Below, one piece after another: positions 7,951 through 16,118 of a stretch of 43,838 bases of DNA (the first letter of the stretch is position 1; each line of letters begins with the position of its first letter). The position numbers were made by a program, and so were the translations under genes. The stretch comes from Candidatus Blautia merdipullorum (GTDB lineage: Bacteria > Bacillota > Clostridia > Lachnospirales > Lachnospiraceae): the NCBI GenBank assembly GCA_019118685.1, contig DWYL01000008.1:1-43838 (forward strand). Direction: 5' to 3'. The notes below the pieces were generated by a model. The model was not told where the DNA came from. It saw nothing but the letters and a program-made list of their open reading frames with translations, and did no database searches.

Positions 7951-8720
7951 GAATCAGTCTTTACCTCCATAAATTTCAGTATCAGGCTGTGAGGGATCAC
8001 CTTGCAGCCTGCTCTCAGAGCTTTTATAGAAAAGCCGGAGACTGACATTTCTTTTCCTTTTTCTCCGTCTTTTACAGCTTTTCTCACCACTGCTTCCGGG
8101 TTGGCGATGAATAGTTTTTTATAGCCTGGCATTTGATCCCTTCCCCCCATCTTTTCAAGAAAAGGAGTATCCACAGGTCCGGGACATATGGCAGTAACCT
8201 GGATTTTCCGAGGTTTCAATTCCCGGTTCAGCGCCCTGGAAAAGCTTACCACATAAGCTTTGGAGGCCGCATACACCCCAAAGCCAGGCTGGGGGACAAA
8301 GGCTGCGGCGCTGGCCAGCATAAAAATCCTGGATCCTTTCCGGCAATAGGGCAGGCAGAGCCCTGTGATCTCTGTAAGAGCCGTACAGTTCAGTTCTGTC
8401 ATAGAGGCGGCTTCCTTAGGAGGAATCCGGCTGAACATTTTCTGTATTCCTATTCCTGCCCCATTTACCAGAAACAGAATCTCCGGCTTTTTGCTTTGCA
8501 GACAGGAATCCAGTTTATTCCTCTCTTCCTCTCTGGAAATATCCAGAGGAAGCGGGCGTACAAAAACCTCCGGCACTTCCTTCTTCAGCAGTTCCAGTTC
8601 CCCTGCCCTTCGGGCAATAGCCCAGATTTCGTCCAGCCATGGATATTTTTTTCCCAGCTGTCGGACAAATTCTCTTCCCATTCCGGAAGAGGCTCCTGTG
8701 ACAACCGCAATTTTCATCAT
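7947..8720 (-). CDS. Short-chain dehydrogenase/reductase (SDR)
   Basis: A 257-residue classical SDR. The nucleotide-binding motif TGASSGMG is at residues 8-15, the structural NGAG motif is present (VNGAGIG), and the catalytic YAASK with upstream Ser in LASAAAFVPQPGFGVYAASK fits the Ser-Tyr-Lys triad. CPGPVDTPF follows as usual. Substrate cannot be predicted. Two ATG codons are adjacent (8720 and 8717) and either could serve; AAGG lies about nine bases upstream. It follows ygiQ by nine bases and overlaps the next gene by four bases. Confidence 0.88.
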   Translation of the reverse strand: MMKIAVVTGASSGMGREFVRQLGKKYPWLDEIWAIARRAGELELLKKEVPEVFVRPLPLDISREEERNKLDSCLQSKKPEILFLVNGAGIGIQKMFSRIPPKEAASMTELNCTALTEITGLCLPYCRKGSRIFMLASAAAFVPQPGFGVYAASKAYVVSFSRALNRELKPRKIQVTAICPGPVDTPFLEKMGGRDQMPGYKKLFIANPEAVVRKAVKDGEKGKEMSVSGFSIKALRAGCKVIPHSLILKFMEVKTDS

Positions 8721-8729
8721 ATCACAACC

Positions 8730-10631
8730 TTATCTTTTTGTCTTTTTCCTGTGTACGTTCCGAATAGTCTTTTTCTTTCCCCCGGCGGTTTTTCCTGCTT
8801 TGGCTGTATAGCTTCTGCCGCTGTCCCCAGGTCTTTCTCCTTTTTTAGGAGAAATCAGACACTTTCTGTTAAAGCCTATAAGATCTGTTCTTCCGGCTTT
8901 TTCTAAAGCTTCCCGGACCAGCTCATAGTTTTCAGGCTTTCTGTACTGCAGAAGAGCCCTCTGCATGGCCTTCTCTTTGGGATCCTTTGGCACATAGACC
9001 TTCTCTCCTGTTCTCGGATCGATCCCTGTATAATACATACAGGTAGACATTGTAGAAGGAGTAGGATAAAAATCCTGGACCTGTTCCGGCATAAAGCCCA
9101 TATCTCTTACATATTCCGCCAGCTTTACCGCTTCTTTCATAGTGCAGCCCGGATGGGAGGACATGAGATAAGGTACCGCATACTGCTTCATCCCATATTT
9201 TTCATTTACCTTATAAAACTTCCGGACAAATTCCTCATAGGCCCGATACCCGGGTTTGCCCATGTAATACAGAACCTGATCAGAAACATGTTCCGGGGCC
9301 ACCCTCAGCTGTCCGCTTATATGAAAACGGACCAGTTCATCTAAAAAATCCGGTGAAGGATCTTCATTCACATAATCAAAACGGATTCCCGAGCGGATAA
9401 ACACCTTTTTTATCCCTGGAAGTTTTCGGAGTTTCCTGAGAAGTTCCAGATAATCCTTATGATCTGCTTCCAGATTCCTGCAGGGTTCAGGGAAAAGACA
9501 TTGACGATTTTTGCAGACTCCTTTTGTCAGCTGCTTCTTGCAGGATGGATGGCGGAAATCAGCGGTAGGCCCTCCCACATCATGGATATATCCTTTGAAA
9601 TCCGGTTCTTTGGTAAATCTTACAGCCTCCTCCAGTATGGATTCATGGCTTCTGGTCTGTACGATCCTTCCCTGATGAAAAGCCAGGGCACAGAAATTGC
9701 AGCCTCCAAAGCATCCCCGGTTGCTGGTAATACTGAACCGTATCTCTTCAATGGCAGGAATCTTTCCTTCCTTTTCATACATAGGATGATAGGTTCCCAC
9801 ATAGGGAAGACCGTAAACCTTATCCATCTCCTTCTGGCTCAATGGCTTTGACGGAGGGTTTTGGACAATATATCCCTTTCCTCCGTAGGATTCGATCAAC
9901 GTTTTCCCGGTAAAAGGATCTGTATTTTCATATTGTATCCGAAAGCTTTCCGCATAAGTTCTTTTGTCACCGGAAACCTGTTCATAAGAAGGAAGAAAAA
10001 TTCCATTCTTTGGAGGCTCTTTTGTCCTGTATACAGTTCCGGGAATATTGGTGATGTGATTTACCGGAATTCCCATATCCAGGGCCTCCGCAATTTTCAA
10101 AACGCTTTTCTCCCCCATGCCATAGGAGATCATATCTGCCCCGGAATCCAAAAGCACGGAATGTTTCATGGTATCCGCCCAATAGTCATAATGAGCCAGC
10201 CTTCTGAGTGAGGCTTCGATTCCTCCCAGGATAATGGGGGTATTCTTATAAGTCTGTCTGATCAGATTGCTGTATACCGTCACTGCCCGATCCGGCCTGA
10301 GACCCATTCCCCCCCCGGGAGAATAGGCGTCTGTTTTTCTGTGCTTTCTGGAAACCGTATAATGATTCACCATAGAATCCATGTTTCCCCCAGAAACCAG
10401 AAAAGCCAGCCTGGGTTCCCCAAAAAGAGCGATGCTCTCTTTCTTTTTCCAGTCCGGCTGAGGAATGATTCCCACAGAATACCCCTGGCTTTCTAATAAT
10501 CTTGTTATAATAGCCGCTCCAAAAGAAGGATGGTCCACATAGGCATCTCCGGAAATATAAACAAAATCCGGCTGATAAATCCCTCTTTCTTCCATCTCTT
10601 CCCTTGTCACCGGCAGAAAATCTTTGTTCAT
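8730..10631 (-). CDS. ygiQ: YgiQ-family radical SAM protein
   Basis: A 633-residue UPF0313/YgiQ radical SAM protein. The N-terminal part has the family opening DFVYISGDAYVDHPSFG, the cluster-binding motif is CFGGCNFCALAFHQGR (C-x3-C-x2-C, about residue 310), and a second Cys group CKKQLTKGVCKNRQCLFPEP follows. The extreme C-terminus is a lysine/arginine-rich tail. The family's reaction is not established. Start choice: GTG at 10637 abuts the AAGGGAG ribosome site, whereas ATG at 10631 has it at a proper distance. The start overlaps the stop of the HAD remnant by four bases, which probably keeps it translated in the rsuA operon. Confidence 0.9.
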   Translation of the reverse strand: MNKDFLPVTREEMEERGIYQPDFVYISGDAYVDHPSFGAAIITRLLESQGYSVGIIPQPDWKKKESIALFGEPRLAFLVSGGNMDSMVNHYTVSRKHRKTDAYSPGGGMGLRPDRAVTVYSNLIRQTYKNTPIILGGIEASLRRLAHYDYWADTMKHSVLLDSGADMISYGMGEKSVLKIAEALDMGIPVNHITNIPGTVYRTKEPPKNGIFLPSYEQVSGDKRTYAESFRIQYENTDPFTGKTLIESYGGKGYIVQNPPSKPLSQKEMDKVYGLPYVGTYHPMYEKEGKIPAIEEIRFSITSNRGCFGGCNFCALAFHQGRIVQTRSHESILEEAVRFTKEPDFKGYIHDVGGPTADFRHPSCKKQLTKGVCKNRQCLFPEPCRNLEADHKDYLELLRKLRKLPGIKKVFIRSGIRFDYVNEDPSPDFLDELVRFHISGQLRVAPEHVSDQVLYYMGKPGYRAYEEFVRKFYKVNEKYGMKQYAVPYLMSSHPGCTMKEAVKLAEYVRDMGFMPEQVQDFYPTPSTMSTCMYYTGIDPRTGEKVYVPKDPKEKAMQRALLQYRKPENYELVREALEKAGRTDLIGFNRKCLISPKKGERPGDSGRSYTAKAGKTAGGKKKTIRNVHRKKTKR

Positions 10632-10789
10632 AGGCACTCCCTTAAAACTTCGTAATAGTCCTGGATATTCTCAGGGATCATGATTCCTTTCCCGGTCAGA
10701 AACTCTATATCGGTTTCTTTCCACATCCACATAGAATCTACTAAAGTCCGATCTAAATCAAATATTACTGCTTTCCTGTTTTCCAGCAT
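10628..10789 (-). pseudogene. Remnant of a HAD-family phosphatase (53 codons)
   Basis: A 53-codon frame overlapping the rsuA 3' end by 32 bases. It opens with the unmistakable HAD motif-I region AVIFDLDRTLVDSMWMWK, then ends after about 35 more residues. Complete HAD phosphatases of this type have about 215 residues with motifs II-IV, all absent here. The motif-I glycine (DLDGT) is Arg. The last dozen residues (IQDYYEVLREC) could be the original C-terminus, which would mean one internal deletion joined both ends; this is inference. AGAGG lies upstream of its ATG, so it may be translated only to couple rsuA with ygiQ. Confidence 0.75.
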
Positions 10790-11498
10790 GGTCTTTTAAC
10801 CTCTCAATTTCTTCTTTGGTCAAAGGTCTGTATTCCCCTGGATCCAGAGTTTCATCCAGTGTCAGGCTTCCCATTGACAGTCTTTTTAAATACAGGACCT
10901 TATTGTCTACAGCCTGGAACATCCGTTTTATCTGATGAAATTTTCCCTCTTTTATAGTAAGGCAAAGGCTGTTTTTTTCCGGGGACAGGCAGGAAATCTC
11001 CGCAGGCAGAGTCCTTTTCTCTTCCCCTATGTCCACGCCTTCCTCCAGAATTTTTATATCTTCCGGAGATACCGGATTTTCTACTCTGACAAAGTATGTC
11101 TTTTTTACATGTTTTTTTGGCGACAGCAGCTGATGAGCCAGGAGACCGTCATTAGTAATAAGCAAAAGCCCTTCTGTATCTTTATCCAGTCTGCCTACAG
11201 GGAAAAGATCTTTTCTCTGTTTTTCCTGTATCAGGTCCAGAACGGTCATATCCTTTTTATCTTCGGTAGCAGATACCACCCCTGCGGGCTTGTTTAGCAT
11301 ATAATATTCCTGCTGCGCATAAGAAATTTGCCGGCCGTTTACTTCCACCAGGTCCTTTTGGATATCCAGCTTATATTCCGGAGACCTTTCCGGAATTCCA
11401 TTTACCCGTACCTGTCCTTTATGGATTTCTTTTTTTACTTCACTTCTGGTTCCCAGCCCCATGTCCGCCAGGAACTTGTCCAGTCTGATCTTTCCCAC
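10758..11498 (-). CDS. rsuA: 16S rRNA pseudouridine synthase, RsuA family
   Basis: A 246-residue RsuA/RluB/E/F-family pseudouridine synthase. An S4 domain (KIRLDKFLADMGLGTRSEVK) is followed by the catalytic segment FPVGRLDKDTEGLLLITNDG with the nucleophilic Asp in GRLD, and later EGKFHQIKRMF. RsuA modifies U516 of 16S rRNA; relatives act on 23S rRNA, so the target is likely but not certain. Start choice: GTG at 11498, sharing its G with the TAG stop of rsmF and preceded by GGAGG; the longer frame upstream only reads through rsmF. It overlaps the HAD remnant downstream. Confidence 0.9.
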   Translation of the reverse strand: MGKIRLDKFLADMGLGTRSEVKKEIHKGQVRVNGIPERSPEYKLDIQKDLVEVNGRQISYAQQEYYMLNKPAGVVSATEDKKDMTVLDLIQEKQRKDLFPVGRLDKDTEGLLLITNDGLLAHQLLSPKKHVKKTYFVRVENPVSPEDIKILEEGVDIGEEKRTLPAEISCLSPEKNSLCLTIKEGKFHQIKRMFQAVDNKVLYLKRLSMGSLTLDETLDPGEYRPLTKEEIERLKDHAGKQESSNI

Positions 11499-12892
11499 TA
11501 CATCAGCCTCCAGCCTGCATAATATTTGTTTTTTAGGATTCCTCCATTCAGTTTTCCGAATCCCAAGGCAAAGCCATCTACACATACCAGCTGCCATCCC
11601 TTGTCTCTGGCCGAGGGGAGGTCCCTCACATCGATGGTCTCGCCTTTTAAATATTTTATGGTTCTTATATCCTCCGCCGAAAGGTCAATGCAGGAGTCAA
11701 ACGTTTCCGGAGAGAGGGCCATGGCCAGAGCCTGACTGGGCTCAAACCGGTTCTTTTTCAGATCCCCCAGGTACAGGCCTGTACGGAGATACCGGAGTTT
11801 CGGCATTTTTGCTCCTTCTGGGAGAAAAAAGATCCTCTCTCCCTCTGTCTTAAAAAATCCCCGGGAAAAGTCTATGGATACCATTTTCAGAAAATCCCGG
11901 GCTTCCAGGGGAAGGACATCGCTTTTCCCTTTTACCGGCATATCCTGCTTTGCCTCCCCTTTTTTTCTCAGCAAAGCCGCAAAATGTCCCTCTCCGGAAA
12001 TCTTATGAGGAAAGAGACGGATACATTTCTGAAGCTGCCTGTTGATTTCTTCTGTTTCTCTTTCTAAAGCAAATCCTGGTGCAAAGTCTTTATAAGGCAG
12101 AGGCTGAAGGGTTTCCATATCCGGACGTTCTTTTAAAAGAAAGGCGATCACCTCTTCATTCTCCTGTTTTGAAAATGTACAGGTAGAATAAAGCAGCATC
12201 CCCCCCGGTCTTAACATATCCGCTCCCTGAAGGATCAGTTTTTTCTGGATCTGCGCATAATAGGCAGGAGGCCTTTCCTCCCAGTATCCGGCCATCTGAG
12301 GTTCTTTATGAAACATACCCTCGCCTGAACAGGGCGCATCGATCAAAACTTTGTGAAAGTACTCAGGAAATTTTTCTTTCAGTTTTTCCGGATCTTCGCT
12401 GGTCACATAGTAATTCGTCAGCCCTGTCATCTCCAGATTTTTCAATAATGCTTTCGCCCTGCTGCCGCTGATATCATTGGCTACCAGAAATCCTTTTCCC
12501 AGAAGCCGGGATCCCAGTTCTGTAGCCTTGCCTCCCGGCGCCGCGCAAAGATCCAGGACCCGCTCCCCCGGTTCTATAGGCAGACGGCTGGCTGGAGTCA
12601 TAGCGCTGGGTTCCTGTATGTAATAAAGCCCTGCATAATAATAGGGGTGTCTGGAAGGGCTGACGCCCTTCTCCTTCCCCCACTCATTTTCAATATAATA
12701 TCCGTTTTTGGTCCAGGGAACCCGTTCTCCCCCAAAGGGGTTTATAGACTCCCATTTCTCTTTTGTCAGCTTTCGGGAATTCAGACGGAATCCCTGACGC
12801 ACCGGTCTTTCATAAGCAGCAAGATATGCCGGATATTCCTCTCCCAGAAGCTCTTTCATCTCTTCTCTGAATGCTATCGGTAATTCTATCAT
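11498..12892 (-). CDS. rsmF: RsmF-like 16S rRNA m5C methyltransferase (NOL1/NOP2/Sun)
   Basis: A 464-residue RNA cytosine-5 methyltransferase. SAM motif I is LDLCAAPGGKATELGS (about residue 115), and the two catalytic cysteines are in DAPCSGEGMF and YSTCTFS. The C-terminal 170 residues match the accessory and PUA-like domains of RsmF/YebU-type proteins (LRTGLYLGDLKKNRFEPSQA, then VDGFALGFGKLNGGILKNKY). It methylates rRNA cytosine using S-adenosylmethionine; the exact position is inferred from the family. The start overlaps the relQ stop (ATGA) and its stop touches the rsuA start, giving tight translational coupling. Confidence 0.92.
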   Translation of the reverse strand: MIELPIAFREEMKELLGEEYPAYLAAYERPVRQGFRLNSRKLTKEKWESINPFGGERVPWTKNGYYIENEWGKEKGVSPSRHPYYYAGLYYIQEPSAMTPASRLPIEPGERVLDLCAAPGGKATELGSRLLGKGFLVANDISGSRAKALLKNLEMTGLTNYYVTSEDPEKLKEKFPEYFHKVLIDAPCSGEGMFHKEPQMAGYWEERPPAYYAQIQKKLILQGADMLRPGGMLLYSTCTFSKQENEEVIAFLLKERPDMETLQPLPYKDFAPGFALERETEEINRQLQKCIRLFPHKISGEGHFAALLRKKGEAKQDMPVKGKSDVLPLEARDFLKMVSIDFSRGFFKTEGERIFFLPEGAKMPKLRYLRTGLYLGDLKKNRFEPSQALAMALSPETFDSCIDLSAEDIRTIKYLKGETIDVRDLPSARDKGWQLVCVDGFALGFGKLNGGILKNKYYAGWRLM

Positions 12893-13722
12893 CTCTGCCA
12901 GCTTCCCTCGATCTCATCAAATGTCAGAGCCTGAGCCTGATATCCTTCTGCAATGATATCCAGTTCTCTGTGGAACCGCTCCAGCTGCTGGAGATCTTTT
13001 CTTTTATAAATTCTGTAAAATTCGTCCTGAATCTTTGCCACTTCTCTTTTATTGGAATAGTGATACAGATTCTCAATATTATTTAAAATATCCGCCACCA
13101 GATTCGACTGATGAAGCATAGAATTCTGGGCATCCATAACCTCACTGCGCACAGAAGACATTTCTGTATCCAGCTGGATAATGGAATTTGCCGCATTGGT
13201 CAGACGCTCCGTCAGATGAGGAGGCATATTTCCCTTATACTTATATTGAAGAGAATGTTCAATAGTTGCCCAAAAATTCATAGCTAAAGTCCGTATCTGG
13301 ATCTCTGCCCTGATCTCTTTCCTTCCGTCCAGAGTCTCTGCAGCATAGGAAATGATCATATGATAGCTTCTGTATCCGCTTTCTTTCATATGGGTCACGT
13401 AGTCCTTAATTTCTAAAACCTTCATATCACTGCGTTTCTGGATCAGATCCGCCACCTTTTCAATATCCTCATAAAACTGGCAGATAATCCTCACTCCCGC
13501 GATATCCTCTACTTTTTCTTCCAGTTCTTCCCAGGATATATTTTTCCTTTGCATTTTCTCCAGAATACTGTTAATTGATTTAACTCTCCCTGTCACCTCC
13601 TCTATAGGAGAGTACAGGTCCCTTTCCTGATGTTCCTTTTTCAGATGATTAAACTTCATGACCAGTTCTTTCACCGCAAGTTCGTAAGGAATCAGCAGTT
13701 CACGCCACAAACGTATTTCCAT
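12889..13722 (-). CDS. relQ: Small alarmone synthetase RelQ/YjbM
   Basis: A 277-residue stand-alone (p)ppGpp synthetase without HD hydrolase, TGS or ACT domains. The synthetase domain shows VTGRVKSINSILEKM, DIAGVRIICQF, the GTP-contacting ESGYRSYHMI and EIQIRTLAMNFWATIEHSLQ. An extended helical C-terminus (about residues 180-270) is typical of RelQ, which forms tetramers. It transfers pyrophosphate from ATP to GTP or GDP. AAGGAG lies just upstream of ATG 13722, and a TGC-TATACT extended -10 sits at 13751-13759. It leads a coupled run with rsmF and rsuA, which puts stress signalling and rRNA modification in one transcript. Confidence 0.93.
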   Translation of the reverse strand: MEIRLWRELLIPYELAVKELVMKFNHLKKEHQERDLYSPIEEVTGRVKSINSILEKMQRKNISWEELEEKVEDIAGVRIICQFYEDIEKVADLIQKRSDMKVLEIKDYVTHMKESGYRSYHMIISYAAETLDGRKEIRAEIQIRTLAMNFWATIEHSLQYKYKGNMPPHLTERLTNAANSIIQLDTEMSSVRSEVMDAQNSMLHQSNLVADILNNIENLYHYSNKREVAKIQDEFYRIYKRKDLQQLERFHRELDIIAEGYQAQALTFDEIEGSWQR

Positions 13723-13750
13723 AACACATTACTCCTTAATATATCTCTAA

Positions 13751-13759
13751 AGTATAGCA
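13751..13759 (-). promoter_or_regulatory. Extended -10 promoter for relQ operon
   Basis: On the minus strand TGCTATACT forms an extended -10 (TGn plus TATACT) 29 bases upstream of the relQ start. The -35 region is A-rich and unconvincing. Confidence 0.5.
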
Positions 13760-13773
13760 TATTTTTTTCCTTT

Positions 13774-14442
13774 TTAATAGGAAAAATTTTTCTGCTTTTC
13801 CTGTAAGAACTGCAGTACCGGATATGGATTCAAAGCATGCTCTTCCTCTTCTTCGGTCCTTACATAAATCCCCAGATGAAGATGAGGGGGAAACTGTCCT
13901 GTAGTTCCCTGAGGGCCATACCCGCTGTCCCCCATAAACCCCAGTACTTCTCCTGCCTTTACCTGATCTCCCTCTTCGAAATCCCTCCCGTAAGAAGAAA
14001 GATGGGCATAATAAAAATATCCTCCGCCCTGGCTGCGGATACCGATCCGCCAGCCTCCCAGGGGGAGCCAGCCAATCTGCTCTACACTTCCATCCGTGAT
14101 ACTTATTACAGGATAATAGCCGCTGATGCTCCTGCTCCCGAAAATATCGCAGCCTTCATGAAGTCTTTCTCCCCCATAGCTTCTCTGCTCATGCCAGCTG
14201 TCCTCAAAAAAAAACTCTTCCCGGCTTTCCTGAAGCGGGGCTGCCAGAGGAAACCAGACAAGGTCTTCCCAAAACGTCAGATAAAGGAGCGCTTCCTCCC
14301 GGCCGATCTCCGCTTCCTGAAAAGCTTCTTCCGGTATTCCGGCTTTTCTCAGCTCAAGAAGAGAGATTTTATCCTGAAGGTTTCCTAAAAGCTGGGCATC
14401 TGCGAATATAAGCAGCCATAAAAGCAGCAGCCATTTTCCCAT
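13774..14442 (-). CDS. M23-family metallopeptidase (LytM-like), secreted
   Basis: A 222-residue peptidase with an N-terminal signal sequence (MGKWLLLLWLLIFADA). Zinc ligands are His95 and Asp99 (HEGCD) and His189 in PPHLHLG, with the catalytic His187; the HxxxD and HxH pattern is complete. Such enzymes cut peptidoglycan cross-links or, in sporulation, act as SpoIIQ-like scaffolds; this one has the catalytic set so an enzyme is more likely. Start choice: ATG at 14442 has GGAGG seven bases upstream, seven codons inside the longest frame. It stands between pepD and relQ with its own spacing. Confidence 0.87.
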   Translation of the reverse strand: MGKWLLLLWLLIFADAQLLGNLQDKISLLELRKAGIPEEAFQEAEIGREEALLYLTFWEDLVWFPLAAPLQESREEFFFEDSWHEQRSYGGERLHEGCDIFGSRSISGYYPVISITDGSVEQIGWLPLGGWRIGIRSQGGGYFYYAHLSSYGRDFEEGDQVKAGEVLGFMGDSGYGPQGTTGQFPPHLHLGIYVRTEEEEEHALNPYPVLQFLQEKQKNFSY

Positions 14443-14465
14443 AAAAATACCTCCGTCCGCCAAAG

Positions 14466-14504
14466 ATGATACCCGGCGGCAGCAGTTCCTTACCAGTGTA
14501 TCAT
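14466..14504 (-). other. Hairpin between pepD and the M23 peptidase gene
   Basis: ATGATAC (14466-14472) pairs perfectly with GTATCAT (14498-14504), and the minus-strand RNA can extend the stem with CTGG/CCGG past one bulged base. No strong T run follows, so it may be a weak pepD terminator or a leader structure ahead of the peptidase. Confidence 0.4.
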
Positions 14505-14533
14505 TTTATGCACAGACAGAGGCATTTATGACA

Positions 14534-15985
14534 TTATTCCTTTATATTTTTCAAAACTTCCAGAAGATATTCCCATACTTTCTGTACCGAAGATATGGAA
14601 AGCTTTTCCTCTGTGGTATGGATGTCTTTCATATCAGGTCCCAGAGATACACAATCCAGTCCCGGAATCTTTTCGTAAAAAAGTCCGCACTCCAGTCCTG
14701 CATGGATCACCTTCACCTCCGGCCTGGTCTGGAACATCTTCTCATAAATATCTACCATATAAGGACGAAGTTTAGAGTCCTGCTTATATTCCCAGGAAGG
14801 ATAGTCTCCTTCGGCCTTGTACTCCCCTCCTAAAAATTCTGTCAGATATGCGATCTTATCCGCCAATGCTTTTTTCTCTGTGGCAACGGAACTGCGCACG
14901 CTGGCCGAGGTCAAGAAAGCTTCCGGTGTCAATCGGATGATCCCAAGGTTGCAGGAAGTTTCTACCAAACCGTCCATATATCCGCACATCTTCTGTATTC
15001 CATTGGGATAATGGAGCAAAAAGAATATTATTTTTTCCTGGCTCACCGGATGGAGAACCGGTTCCTGCCCCTCTCCCTGCGGCTCTACAGTCACTGTGAT
15101 CCCTTCATCGCTGCCTGTATATTCTTTTCTCAAATCTTCTGTAAATCTTTTAGCAAACTCCTGCAGCCTTGAGCCCATCCCGCTGTCAGCCACAAGAAGG
15201 GCGCGGGCAGTCCTTGGAATCGCATTATCCTTCTGGCCTCCTTCTATTTCTGCAAGAGCATATTCTCCCTGTTCTCTGGTCTCAAAAAGAAAACGACCAA
15301 GAAGCAATGTGGCATTTGCTCTGTTTTTATCGATTTCAGAACCGGAATGGCCTCCTGTCAGCCCGGAAACCGTAACCTGGTATTTTACACCGCCAGCTTC
15401 CTGGTATTTTACCGGGATCCTGGTCTGGGCGGTAAGTCCTCCGGCGCAGCCTACCCATAAATAGCCTTCTTCTTCCGAATCCAGATTGATCAGATATCTA
15501 CCTTTTAATGGAGAAGTATCAACAGCAGCCGCACCTAAAAGGCCGATTTCTTCGTCTACTGTAAGCAGCACTTCCAAGGCCGGATGGGGAAGCTTTTCAT
15601 CCTCCAGAATCGCAAGAGCATATGCCACTGCAATTCCGTCATCTCCTCCAAGAGTCGTATCTTTTGCAGAAATATAATCTCCTTCCACCTGAAGTTCAAG
15701 GGGATCTTTTGCGAAATCATGACTGCTTTCCGGTGTCTTCTCACAAACCATATCCATATGTCCCTGAAGAATCACACAGGGAGCTTTTTCATAACCCTGA
15801 GACGCTTCTTTAAAGATTATAATATTGTTACTGGCGTCCTGTATATATCTCAATCCGTGATCTCTGGCAAATCCGGCCAGATAATCGCTGATCTGTTTTG
15901 TGTTTCCTGAGCCGTGGGGGATCTTTGTAATTTCCTCAAAATAATAAAATACCCGTTCAGGCTGTAAATTTTTTAAAACTGACAT
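14534..15985 (-). CDS. pepD: Aminoacyl-histidine dipeptidase (PepD, M20 family)
   Basis: A 483-residue zinc dipeptidase. Metal-binding segments are LQGHMDMVCEKT, the bridging Asp in TTLGGDDGIAVAYA, the catalytic Glu pair in LTVDEEIGLLGA and a C-terminal His (VIHAGLECGLFYEK). A dimerisation domain lies in the middle (VSGLTGGHSGSEIDKNRANA). The enzyme hydrolyses Xaa-His and other dipeptides in the cytoplasm. Start choice: ATG at 15985 with GGAGG seven bases upstream; the longest frame begins 15 codons earlier without a ribosome site. A promoter-like pair lies at 16020-16047. Confidence 0.93.
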   Translation of the reverse strand: MSVLKNLQPERVFYYFEEITKIPHGSGNTKQISDYLAGFARDHGLRYIQDASNNIIIFKEASQGYEKAPCVILQGHMDMVCEKTPESSHDFAKDPLELQVEGDYISAKDTTLGGDDGIAVAYALAILEDEKLPHPALEVLLTVDEEIGLLGAAAVDTSPLKGRYLINLDSEEEGYLWVGCAGGLTAQTRIPVKYQEAGGVKYQVTVSGLTGGHSGSEIDKNRANATLLLGRFLFETREQGEYALAEIEGGQKDNAIPRTARALLVADSGMGSRLQEFAKRFTEDLRKEYTGSDEGITVTVEPQGEGQEPVLHPVSQEKIIFFLLHYPNGIQKMCGYMDGLVETSCNLGIIRLTPEAFLTSASVRSSVATEKKALADKIAYLTEFLGGEYKAEGDYPSWEYKQDSKLRPYMVDIYEKMFQTRPEVKVIHAGLECGLFYEKIPGLDCVSLGPDMKDIHTTEEKLSISSVQKVWEYLLEVLKNIKE

Positions 15986-16019
15986 CTTCCTACCTCCTGT
16001 CTTCTGTTTTACATCCTTA

Positions 16020-16047
16020 TTCTTACACATTCCCTGAGAATTGGCAA
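16020..16047 (-). promoter_or_regulatory. Possible sigma-A promoter for pepD
   Basis: On the minus strand TTGCCA (16047-16042) and TAAGAA (16025-16020) are separated by 16 bases, with TG just before the -10. It lies 34 bases upstream of the chosen pepD start. Confidence 0.45.
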
Positions 16048-16062
16048 GTCTCCATTTTCTCT

Positions 16063-16091
16063 GTCATGAAAAAGGAGCATCCTCATATATT
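16063..16091 (+). promoter_or_regulatory. Possible sigma-E-type sporulation promoter for ylbJ
   Basis: GTCATGA (16063-16069), a 14-base spacer and CATATATT (16084-16091) resemble the sigma-E consensus (KmATATW, 13-15 bases, CATACAnT). No sigma-A pair is seen. Mother-cell sigma-E control is known for ylbJ in Bacillus subtilis, so the match is plausible, but based on two short boxes. Confidence 0.5.
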
Positions 16092-16118
16092 TAATTAAAG
16101 GCCCGGAGGATGATCAGA

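Noticed and set aside
8133-8906. 257-codon plus-strand open frame
   Set aside because: It lies opposite the SDR and ygiQ genes, has unordered low-complexity Ser/Phe/Pro content, and no ribosome site or family motif; it is a shadow.
13837-14388. 183-codon plus-strand frame opposite the M23 peptidase
   Set aside because: The minus-strand protein has a signal peptide and all zinc ligands, so the plus frame is antisense noise.
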